A stretch of 6,210 bases of DNA from an uncultured Thalassospira sp. (GTDB taxonomy: Bacteria; Pseudomonadota; Alphaproteobacteria; Rhodospirillales_A; Thalassospiraceae), in contig CAMPHD010000203.1 in NCBI GenBank assembly GCA_946885765.1, forward strand, positions 1 to 6,210. Direction: 5' to 3'. Position 1 is the stretch's first letter, and every line of letters begins with the position of its first letter. A program made the translations under genes and the position numbers. Positions 1-5,427 of the stretch are shown in pieces. The notes beneath the pieces were generated by a model. It was not told where the DNA came from. It worked only from the letters and a program-made list of their open reading frames with translations, and made no database searches.

Positions 1-1
1 G

Positions 2-634
2 CTTGGCACTCCAGTCATTATTATCGCCGGTATTCTAACCGGGATTTTCACCCCGACCGAAGCCGGTGTTACAGCAAGCTTTTATGCCGCATTCCTCGGT
101 CTTTTCGTTTATCGCGAAATCCGCATTGCCGATTTGCCAAGCATTCTGTGGAATACGCTGCTTCATACCATCCGCGTGTTGTTTGTAATCGCCGCCGCCG
201 GTTTCTTTGGCTGGCTCTTGATCCATCAGCGGGTCCCCAACAGCGTGATTACGGGCCTTTTGTCCCTGTCCGATAATCCGGCTGTGATCATGTCGCTGAT
301 TGTAGTGATCTTGCTGGTACTTGGCATGTTCCTTGAAGGAATTGCGGTGATTGTCATCACCGTTCCGATTTTCATGCCGATCATGACCACGCTTGGCGTT
401 GATCCGGTTCAATTTGGCGTCATCATGATCATGTGCTCGATGATCGGCTTGCTGACACCACCCGTCGGCATGGTGCTGTTTGCAATATCAAGCGTAACGC
501 AAGTCCCGATCTCGCCGCTTGTTCGTGAACTTTGGCCTTATCTGCTTGGCATCGTTGCCGTTCTGGTTCTGGTGATTTGCATCCCGCAAGTATCAACCTG
601 GCTACCCGAACTGGTCATGGGAGGCGGCAGATGA
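2..634 (+). CDS. dctM: TRAP transporter large permease (DctM family), 3' part only
   Basis: This is the C-terminal 210 residues of the large, ion-coupled membrane subunit of a TRAP transporter, which moves the solute across the inner membrane. The reading frame is open from the left edge, so the 5' part is missing because of the window and not because of a mutation. Visible family motifs are GIFTPTEAG near nt 41-67, which marks the middle of DctM, and GMFLEGIAVIVITVPIFMPI followed by IGLLTPPVG (about nt 326-470), the second inverted-repeat half with its characteristic Pro-Pro. Several long hydrophobic helices alternate with short loops. Full-length DctM proteins are usually about 425-430 residues, so roughly half is present. 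It overlaps the next gene by 4 bp (ATGA), a sign of translational coupling. The substrate is unknown. Family assignment is secure; the symbol is the family name, not proof of C4-dicarboxylate transport. Confidence 0.95.
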   Translation, partial: LGTPVIIIAGILTGIFTPTEAGVTASFYAAFLGLFVYREIRIADLPSILWNTLLHTIRVLFVIAAAGFFGWLLIHQRVPNSVITGLLSLSDNPAVIMSLIVVILLVLGMFLEGIAVIVITVPIFMPIMTTLGVDPVQFGVIMIMCSMIGLLTPPVGMVLFAISSVTQVPISPLVRELWPYLLGIVAVLVLVICIPQVSTWLPELVMGGGR

Positions 635-1134
635 TGAAAACACTGACGCTTATTGACCGTTTCGTCGGCGTCGTATTGCGCACGGTCGCCATCGTCTGTC
701 TGGCTGTTCTGATGGTTATTCTCGGTGGCAACGTCATCGCGCGTATGACCGGCTGGTTCTCACTGGGCTGGTACGATGAAATCATCGAACTGTGCTTTGC
801 CTGGATGATCTTTTTCGGTGCTGCCGAACTTTGGCGGGAAAACCAGCATTTTCGGATCGACTGGCTTTATTACTCGCTGCCAAAGGCGAAACGACGCCTC
901 CACACGATACTCGTATCGCTGATCAACATTATCGTCCTTGCCTTCCTGATGGTGGAAGGAAGCAACCTTGCGCAAAAAAGCTCGGCATTAACGCCAATCA
1001 TCGGGTTCCCCGTAGCCCTGCTCTATGCCTGCATCCCGATCAGTGCAGCCATCATGCTGGCCTATGCCATTGCAGATCTTTTCAGACATTCCCCCCGGCA
1101 TGCCGCCGAGGTTGAAGTCATCGACGATATGTAA
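631..1134 (+). CDS. dctQ: TRAP transporter small permease (DctQ family)
   Basis: This 167-residue protein is the small membrane subunit of a TRAP transporter, partner of the DctM encoded just upstream. Four hydrophobic segments are seen at about residues 12-36, 52-68, 91-108 and 124-150, the usual DctQ topology. Family signatures are the WYDE and W58 region at residues 48-58 and the ENQHFRIDW stretch at 70-78 after the second helix. The frame is open further upstream, but that part lies inside dctM in another frame. The start is placed at 631, behind GGGAGG at 619-624, giving an ATGA overlap with the dctM stop. A second ATG follows at 634, so Met1 or Met2 could be used. Gene order M then Q is the reverse of the common P-Q-M arrangement. 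Family call is firm; substrate is not known. Confidence 0.93.
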   Translation: MMKTLTLIDRFVGVVLRTVAIVCLAVLMVILGGNVIARMTGWFSLGWYDEIIELCFAWMIFFGAAELWRENQHFRIDWLYYSLPKAKRRLHTILVSLINIIVLAFLMVEGSNLAQKSSALTPIIGFPVALLYACIPISAAIMLAYAIADLFRHSPRHAAEVEVIDDM

Positions 1135-1148
1135 CCCCACATAAAATC

Positions 1149-1153
1149 AAGGA
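1149..1153 (+). promoter_or_regulatory. Shine-Dalgarno site of the NIPSNAP gene
   Basis: AAGGA lies 8 nt before the ATG at 1162. The same frame can also be opened by TTG at 1156, two codons upstream, but that start would sit only 2 nt from this site, so 1162 is preferred. Confidence 0.7.
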
Positions 1154-1161
1154 AATTGAAC

Positions 1162-1491
1162 ATGATTTACGATCACCGTACCTATACCTGCCGCCCGGGC
1201 ACCATTGCCAAGCACCTTAAACTCTATGAAGCGGAAGGCTGGCAGATTCAGAAAAAGCATCTGGGTGATCCGGCCGTTTATGCAGCAACTGAAACGGGTG
1301 ATGTCAACTCCTATGTCCATATCTGGCAGTATGAAAGTGCTGCGGACCGCGCTGCGAAACGTGCCCGGCTGAAAGCCGATCCGGAATGGCAGGAATACCT
1401 GAAAAAATCGGCTGACGCTGGTTATCTCGTCAGCCAGGTAAACAAGCTTCTTACTCCGACAGGCTTCTTCTCTGATCTGGTCAACAAGTAA
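1162..1491 (+). CDS. NIPSNAP family protein
   Basis: The gene encodes a 109-residue protein of the NIPSNAP family, a ferredoxin-like alpha/beta-barrel fold that usually dimerises. Many bacterial members have no known activity. Recognisable features are the N-terminal RTYTCRPG (residues 6-13), a helix and LYEAEGW (21-27), then the central VHIWQYESAADRAAKRARL (52-70), DPEWQEYL (73-80) and the C-terminal SQVNKLLTP (91-99), which matches the single-domain bacterial version of about 100-110 residues. No signal peptide or membrane segment is seen, so it should be cytoplasmic. It begins 27 bp after the dctQ stop and is followed by an intrinsic terminator, so it is probably the last gene of the dctMQ operon. 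A role as a small enzyme or binding protein acting on the imported solute is possible, but that is inference from position only. Confidence 0.88.
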   Translation: MIYDHRTYTCRPGTIAKHLKLYEAEGWQIQKKHLGDPAVYAATETGDVNSYVHIWQYESAADRAAKRARLKADPEWQEYLKKSADAGYLVSQVNKLLTPTGFFSDLVNK

Positions 1492-1602
1492 CGAGATATG
1501 TGCCTGCCATTCATAAAACGGCTTTATACGGTCAAGAAGACTACATGCTATTCGTTGTTGGAAATGGCATAGCCTTCGAATGCAGCACCCGAACGAACCC
1601 AC

Positions 1603-1628
1603 AATCCCCGGCCCAAGCCGGGGATTTT
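1603..1628 (+). terminator. Rho-independent terminator after the dctMQ-NIPSNAP operon
   Basis: A perfect 10-bp stem, AATCCCCGGC (1603-1612) and GCCGGGGATT (1617-1626), encloses the 4-nt loop CCAA. The stem ends in T residues that continue to 1628 (TTTT). It lies 111 bp downstream of the NIPSNAP stop codon and points toward the convergent regulator gene. Read on the minus strand, the same hairpin is followed by GTGGG, not a T tract, so it should mainly stop + strand transcription. The remainder of the gap 1492-1739 is AT-rich after the hairpin, and I see no supported gene there. Confidence 0.85.
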
Positions 1629-1739
1629 CATTAACGTTATCAGATAAAATTTCTTAAAAACTGCTAAGTATTAAAGCGCGTCAGATATGTTCTATTAAAA
1701 GACTTATATCCACATAATCCAAGAACACGACAAAAGTGA

Positions 1740-2495
1740 TTACGAAAGCAATATTGCATACTCTTCATCAGTGCGACGGCGGCTTTTGGTGCGTTGATTG
1801 ATGTTTGCTGAAGGCAGTGAAATCGATCGATTGATCACCAGAATATGTTCTTCCAGCAAAGCCTGCGCCTCATCAAACTGGCGCTTCGCCATCAAATCAC
1901 GCATCTGCGTATGCTCGGCAAATGAGCGTTGCCAGAAATCTCCTTCACCCGATTGCAAATGGGCGCGCAGAGCTTCCAGCGCGGTGGCGGTCAAATCATA
2001 CGCCTTTTCCAGATAACGATTGCCAGCGTGATGCAGAATCACACGGTGATAGGCACTATCGGCACGGCTATAAAGCGCGAATTCATCAACATCAATGGCG
2101 TGCTTCATTTGCACGATTGCCGCCGAAAGTCCCTGCACAAGGCTATCAGGATCACGCGCCAACGCACTGCCAAGCGCCTCACGCTCCAGCATTGCACGGA
2201 AGTGGCTCATTTCGTTGACTTCCTGTGGTGTCGGTGTGAACACATAAGTACCGGCTTGGGGTACAATACTGACCAATCCCATATCGCGTAGGTCCGTGAA
2301 TGCCGCCCGTACCGGCGCTTTGCTCATGCCAAGCGCACGGGCAATCTGCTCCTCGGACAATCGTTCGCCAAATTCAAATTTGCCCGACACGATTGCATCG
2401 CGAAGTCGTTCACAAGCCTCTTGAGTGAGCGACACAGCAGTCTCCTTCGAAATCCAGATCAGTTCCGTGATGGCACCATTTGCCATCAATCCCAT
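1740..2495 (-). CDS. GntR family transcriptional regulator, FadR/FCD subfamily
   Basis: This 251-residue regulator has an N-terminal GntR winged helix-turn-helix at about residues 22-87: LRDAIVSGKFEFGERLSEEQIARALGMSKAPVRAAF is a textbook match, followed by the wing (VPQAGTYVF). The C-terminal FCD ligand domain starts near HFRAMLEREA (98-107). The residues expected to bind a metal and carboxylate effector are present: D146 and H150 (D-x3-H), H195 in AEHTQM and H217 in EEHI. FCD regulators usually sense organic acids and act as repressors relieved by the effector. It is transcribed divergently from the dehydrogenase-TRAP operon across a short region containing a palindrome, so it most likely controls that operon and itself. 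The start at 2495 has a weak AGGCG site 9 nt upstream; Met4 (2486) is an alternative. The basic and acidic tail after about residue 234 is extra to the FCD fold. The effector is unknown. Confidence 0.93.
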   Translation of the reverse strand: MGLMANGAITELIWISKETAVSLTQEACERLRDAIVSGKFEFGERLSEEQIARALGMSKAPVRAAFTDLRDMGLVSIVPQAGTYVFTPTPQEVNEMSHFRAMLEREALGSALARDPDSLVQGLSAAIVQMKHAIDVDEFALYSRADSAYHRVILHHAGNRYLEKAYDLTATALEALRAHLQSGEGDFWQRSFAEHTQMRDLMAKRQFDEAQALLEEHILVINRSISLPSANINQRTKSRRRTDEEYAILLS

Positions 2496-2531
2496 GATTT
2501 TGTTCGCCTATCAAACACCAAAAAAACAATA

Positions 2532-2571
2532 TTGACAAGGAATTAAAATTCTAGAATTCTAGAATGACAAT
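2532..2571 (+). promoter_or_regulatory. Candidate promoter region of the dehydrogenase-TRAP operon
   Basis: A perfect -35 hexamer TTGACA lies at 2532-2537, but the 17-bp-spaced -10 is only AATTCT (2555-2560). Another reading is TTAAAA (2543-2548), 17 bp, GACAAT (2566-2571), which mirrors the regulator promoter around the same palindrome. In both cases the operator overlaps the promoter and the start would fall at about 2567-2578, leaving a short leader before the ATG at 2611. Which pair is used cannot be decided from the sequence. Confidence 0.4.
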
Positions 2572-2573
2572 TC
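2540..2573. promoter_or_regulatory. Probable operator: 34-bp inverted repeat with an exact 18-bp palindromic core
   Basis: The core ATTCTAGAATTCTAGAAT (2548-2565) is identical to its reverse complement and is also a tandem repeat of ATTCTAGA. Outside it, after three mismatched positions on each side, GAATT (2540-2544) pairs with AATTC (2569-2573), so 14 of 17 positions in each arm are symmetrical around 2556.5. It sits between the divergent regulator and dehydrogenase genes. GntR/FCD proteins bind DNA as dimers at palindromes in their own upstream regions, so this is the obvious binding site. Its sequence is not the TnGTnnnACnA type often quoted for FadR-like proteins. The symmetry is seen directly; binding is inferred. 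Confidence 0.75.
2542..2570 (-). promoter_or_regulatory. Candidate sigma70-type promoter of the GntR regulator
   Basis: On the minus strand a -35 box TTGTCA (2570 down to 2565) and a -10 box TTTAAT (2547 down to 2542) are separated by exactly 17 bp. The spacer is the palindromic core. Transcription would start near 2535, leaving a leader of about 40 nt before the ATG at 2495. A repressor bound to the palindrome would block RNA polymerase, implying autorepression. Boxes are read by eye against the consensus. Confidence 0.5.
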
Positions 2574-2598
2574 ATGATATCCGATGCTGACGAACCCC

Positions 2599-2606
2599 AA
2601 AGAGGT
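2599..2606 (+). promoter_or_regulatory. Shine-Dalgarno site of the dehydrogenase gene
   Basis: AAAGAGGT ends 4 nt before the ATG at 2611. This decides the start: the same frame also has an ATG at 2584, but no ribosome site precedes that one. Confidence 0.7.
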
Positions 2607-2610
2607 CCAT

Positions 2611-3648
2611 ATGTCTCGCTTCCGCCTACTCACACCCGATGCTCAATATCCGGACGATGCGCAGATCGAGCGTCGCACGTCTGGCGACCAGGTCGACTGG
2701 GATATTTACCGGGAACGTTCGCCTGAAAACATTCCGGCCGATGTGCTGGGCAAGTGTGATGCGATGGTGGTGTGGCATGAAATGCCGGTCACGCGTGACG
2801 TGATTGCAAAACTTGATCGCTGCCAGATCATCGTGCGTGCTGGTGTGGGGTTTGACCACATCGATCTGGATGCCGCGGCCGAGGCGGGCATTCCGGTCTG
2901 CAATACCCCGGATTACGGTACAAGCGAGGTCGCCGACCATGCCATCGCCTTGATGCTGACCATGCGTCGCGGTATCAGCTCCTATCACAGGAACCTGATG
3001 GACTCCCCGCGCGCTGGCTTTGACCATGCCCGTGCCCCGCTGCTGGCCCGCCTTCGCGGTAAAACATTCGGGGTTGTCGGGCTTGGCCGCATTGGCATTG
3101 CCGCCGCATTGCGGGCAAAGGCATTTGGCATGCGTGTTCTGGCCTACGATCCGCTGGTGTCCCGGGGCACGGAAATTGCCGTCGGGGTTGACCGTTGTGA
3201 CCGGCTTGCAGACCTGCTTTCACAAAGTGATGTGGTCAGCTTGCATTGCCCGCTCACGACCGAAAGTCACAAGATGATCAACGCAGAAAGGCTGGCGATG
3301 ATGCTGCCCCATGCACTGCTGATCAACACCGCACGCGGCGCGATTATCGATATTGATGCTTTGCTTGATGCCTTGCGAAACGGCACGATTGCCGGTGCCG
3401 GTATTGATGTCCTGCCCACAGAGCCGCCCGCACCTGAAGACGCCATTGCCTTGGCTTATGCCAATGGCAAGGATCCGATTGTTGGTGAACGCCTGTTCCT
3501 GACTCCCCATGCCGCATGGTCGAGCCCGGAAAGTGTGGCCGATGCCCGCCGCCTTTCAGTGGAAACCGCGATGCAATATTTACGCGACGGTTCACTGCGT
3601 AATCTCGTTAATGCACCGGCTCAGAAACGGTTCAGTGGCGCTGCCTGA
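2611..3648 (+). CDS. D-isomer-specific 2-hydroxyacid dehydrogenase, C-terminal-binding-protein (CtBP)-like
   Basis: This 345-residue cytoplasmic NAD(P)-dependent oxidoreductase is predicted to interconvert a D-2-hydroxy acid and its 2-keto acid. The N-terminal catalytic half contains RAGVGFDHIDLDAA (76-89). The nucleotide-binding domain follows, with FGVVGLGRIG (153-162, the GxGxxG loop G157, G159, G162) and an acidic residue, D180, at the end of the second strand, which favours NAD over NADP. Catalytic residues are all in place: R242 in NTARG, E271 in VLPTEPP and H300 in LTPHAAW. The TPHAAW-S-PES ending and the short loop before it resemble the CtBP-like bacterial subgroup, not D-lactate or phosphoglycerate dehydrogenases; there is no ACT domain. 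It is the first gene of the operon, 86 bp ahead of dctP, so it probably acts on the solute brought in by the TRAP system or on a product of it. The exact substrate is not readable. Confidence 0.93.
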   Translation: MSRFRLLTPDAQYPDDAQIERRTSGDQVDWDIYRERSPENIPADVLGKCDAMVVWHEMPVTRDVIAKLDRCQIIVRAGVGFDHIDLDAAAEAGIPVCNTPDYGTSEVADHAIALMLTMRRGISSYHRNLMDSPRAGFDHARAPLLARLRGKTFGVVGLGRIGIAAALRAKAFGMRVLAYDPLVSRGTEIAVGVDRCDRLADLLSQSDVVSLHCPLTTESHKMINAERLAMMLPHALLINTARGAIIDIDALLDALRNGTIAGAGIDVLPTEPPAPEDAIALAYANGKDPIVGERLFLTPHAAWSSPESVADARRLSVETAMQYLRDGSLRNLVNAPAQKRFSGAA

Positions 3649-3720
3649 CTTTGGCGCACGGCACAATCTCGCGTACGATACGGTCCAAAGGCATGGGATC
3701 ACCAAAACATGCCGTAAACA

Positions 3721-3726
3721 GGGAGG
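3721..3726 (+). promoter_or_regulatory. Strong Shine-Dalgarno site of the TRAP binding-protein gene
   Basis: GGGAGG lies 8 nt before the ATG at 3735. It is the strongest ribosome site in the window, as expected for a binding protein made in excess, and it fixes the start directly before a signal peptide; in-frame starts further upstream at 3651 and 3693 would bury that peptide. Confidence 0.8.
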
Positions 3727-3734
3727 AAAACACA

Positions 3735-4751
3735 ATGAAACGCACACACCTAAAAGTCGCTCTTGCTGTCTTGATGCTAAGTGGCACAACCGCCACGGCA
3801 CAGGAATTTGATCTCACATTCCAGTCGGTTGATCCGGCCGGAAACCCCAACTTCGCCATTCAAAAAGAATGGACCGAACGCGTTCACAAAATGTCGGGCG
3901 GGCGCATTGCCATCGAACTGCTGCCCGTTGGCTCGGTCGTGGAATATAACGAAACCCAGGAAGCTGTCGGTTCCGGCATTCTGGATGGTCACATCACCGA
4001 TGTAAGCTATTTTTCCGGCAAGGATCCGGCATTCGGTCTGATCGCCAACCCGATTGGCGCATGGGCATCGCCCGACGAAATGTTCCGCTTTATCAACTAT
4101 GGTGGCGGTTACGAGTTGATGAACGAACTTGAAGGGCCCTATGGCCTGCGTTTTGTCGGCGCGACAACAACCGGCCTTGAAGGCTTTGTTTCTGATCGCC
4201 CGCTTGACGGGGTTGCTGATCTTAAAGGTCTGAAAGTCCGTGCGCCGGAAGGCCTCATTCAGGAAGTCTTTGCTGCAGCGGGCGCAGTGCCGGTGAACCT
4301 GCCTTATTCCGAGGTTTACACATCCCTCGACAAGGGCGTTATTGATGCCGCCGATTCCACGGTGTTCTCAACCAACCACCAGCAGGGCCTGCACAAGGTC
4401 GCGGTTCACCCTGTCTATCCGGGCTTCCATTCCATGCCGCTGGTCGAGGTCGCCATGAACCTTGAAAAATGGAACTCGATGCCCGAAGACCTGCAAGAAA
4501 TCATGACTGTTTCTGTACGCGACTTTGCTCAGGATGCGGTTGCCAGATTGTCGATCAATGACCTGAAAGCGGTGGCAGAAGCCAAAGCAGATCCTTCGAT
4601 CACCGTGCACAACTGGCCAGCAGAAGAACGCGCAAAATTCCGCACCATTGCCATGGACCAGTGGTCAAAAGTCGCAGCAAGCTCTGAAAATGCACAAAAG
4701 GTCTACGACTTGCTGACCGAATATCTGAAATCCCAAGGTCTCTTGAACTGA
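3735..4751 (+). CDS. dctP: TRAP transporter periplasmic solute-binding protein (DctP family)
   Basis: The product has 338 residues. An N-terminal Sec signal peptide is clear: basic MKRTHLK, a hydrophobic core VALAVLML and an AxA-type site TATA before QEF, giving predicted cleavage after residue 22. The mature protein has the DctP fold signatures: LKGLKVRAPEGLIQEVFAAAGA (163-184), in which R169 is the conserved arginine that pairs with the carboxylate of the solute; VNLPYSEVYTSLDKGVIDAADS (187-208); and a C-terminal VEVAMNLEKWNSMPEDLQEIM (237-257). It captures an organic acid in the periplasm and delivers it to the DctQM pair encoded downstream. The GVIDAADS and YPGFHSMP stretches recall keto-acid or lactate-type binding proteins more than the classical C4-dicarboxylate DctP, but this is a weak impression. 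It follows the dehydrogenase gene in the same direction. Confidence 0.95.
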   Translation: MKRTHLKVALAVLMLSGTTATAQEFDLTFQSVDPAGNPNFAIQKEWTERVHKMSGGRIAIELLPVGSVVEYNETQEAVGSGILDGHITDVSYFSGKDPAFGLIANPIGAWASPDEMFRFINYGGGYELMNELEGPYGLRFVGATTTGLEGFVSDRPLDGVADLKGLKVRAPEGLIQEVFAAAGAVPVNLPYSEVYTSLDKGVIDAADSTVFSTNHQQGLHKVAVHPVYPGFHSMPLVEVAMNLEKWNSMPEDLQEIMTVSVRDFAQDAVARLSINDLKAVAEAKADPSITVHNWPAEERAKFRTIAMDQWSKVAASSENAQKVYDLLTEYLKSQGLLN

Positions 4752-4760
4752 CAGGATGCC

Positions 4761-4785
4761 TCCGGGCGCAGTCAATGCGCCCGGA
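4761..4785 (+). other. Stem-loop between dctP and dctQ, likely mRNA stabiliser or partial terminator
   Basis: A perfect 10-bp GC-rich stem, TCCGGGCGCA (4761-4770) and TGCGCCCGGA (4776-4785), has a 5-nt loop GTCAA. It begins 9 nt after the dctP stop. The sequence after it is CCTTTCCCC, not a run of T, so it is a poor intrinsic terminator. Hairpins at this place in solute-binding-protein operons commonly protect the upstream mRNA from 3' exonucleases or cause partial termination, so that more binding protein than permease is made. The hairpin is seen; its role is inferred. Confidence 0.7.
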
Positions 4786-4827
4786 CCTTTCCCCGATCAT
4801 CACTCCGCTCGAAACGATTGGTCAGCC

Positions 4828-5427
4828 ATGTCAGTGCCCCCCGATCATACCCCTGCCACGCCCGATACACCGCAATCCGCGGCACCCCAATTGGAATATT
4901 TGCCACAAGCCGGTTGGCTTGGACGCGCCATCACTCTTGTCGCACGTGCCTTTGCGATTTGTATCATCGCAGCCATGGCAATCCTCGTGATGGAGGTTTC
5001 CCTGCGCTACGTGTTCAACCGTCCGACCGTGTGGGCACATGAAACAACCATATTCCTAAGTGCCGTGACCTTTATCTTTGGCGGGCTTTACTGTGTTGCA
5101 CGCAACACGCATATCCGCGTTGTCCTGATCTATGATGTGGTCAGGTCGTCTGCACGCCGTGCGCTTGATGTGGTCATTTCAATTGCCTGCCTTGGTGTCA
5201 GTCTGTTTTTCGCGTGGGCCGCGTGGCTGATGGTGAAAAAGGCGATGTTTCGCCCCGATGGCAGTTTCTTTCTGGAAACCACCGGCAGTGCCTGGAACTC
5301 ACCCACGCCCGCAGTTCTGAAAATATTCCTGCTCTGCGTGCTCGTTGTCATGAGCGTCCAGTTTCTCATCCTCACTTTCAATTACGCACGTGGCAGCAAA
5401 GCGCCACAAGGGCACGACGATGTTTGA
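4828..5427 (+). CDS. dctQ: TRAP transporter small permease (DctQ family)
   Basis: The protein has 199 residues if started at ATG 4828. Four membrane segments are visible at about residues 37-58, 72-90, 113-135 and 164-185. Family marks are SLRYVFNRPTVWAHE (58-72), ARNTHIRV (91-98) and the extended loop between helices 3 and 4 with TTGSAWNSPTPAVLK (151-165), found in the longer DctQ subtype. A hydrophilic, proline-rich N-terminal extension of about 30 residues precedes the first helix. The start is uncertain: ATG 4828 has no clear ribosome site, and ATG 4756 in the same frame would place the intergenic hairpin inside the gene, so 4828 is preferred. It overlaps the next gene by 8 bp. It works as the small membrane subunit with the DctM below, in the same system as the binding protein above. 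Confidence 0.9.
   Translation: MSVPPDHTPATPDTPQSAAPQLEYLPQAGWLGRAITLVARAFAICIIAAMAILVMEVSLRYVFNRPTVWAHETTIFLSAVTFIFGGLYCVARNTHIRVVLIYDVVRSSARRALDVVISIACLGVSLFFAWAAWLMVKKAMFRPDGSFFLETTGSAWNSPTPAVLKIFLLCVLVVMSVQFLILTFNYARGSKAPQGHDDV

Noticed and set aside
35..412. 125-codon minus-strand frame over dctM
   Set aside because: It is the antisense shadow of hydrophobic permease codons, with a His/Asn/Gln-rich low-complexity translation and no family resemblance.
1498..1572. 24-codon frame (ATG to TAG) on the + strand just after the NIPSNAP stop
   Set aside because: There is no convincing ribosome site and no recognisable features; it is most likely part of the untranslated 3' region before the terminator.
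1147..1602. Open frame of 151 codons on the minus strand opposite the NIPSNAP gene
   Set aside because: It lies antisense to a well-supported gene, starts inside the terminator flank, and its translation shows no family features.
2584..2610. Upstream in-frame ATG adding nine residues to the dehydrogenase
   Set aside because: No ribosome site precedes it, whereas AAAGAGGT is well placed for the ATG at 2611 and would lie inside the coding region otherwise.
3649..3690. CTTTGG / CCAAAG repeat after the dehydrogenase stop, considered as a terminator
   Set aside because: A 6-bp stem with a 30-nt loop and no T run is expected by chance; the dehydrogenase and dctP are more likely co-transcribed.
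3690..3713. Inverted repeat GGCATG / CATGCC upstream of dctP
   Set aside because: The stem is only 6 bp with a 12-nt loop and has no promoter boxes or T tract nearby; it is too weak to call a regulatory element.
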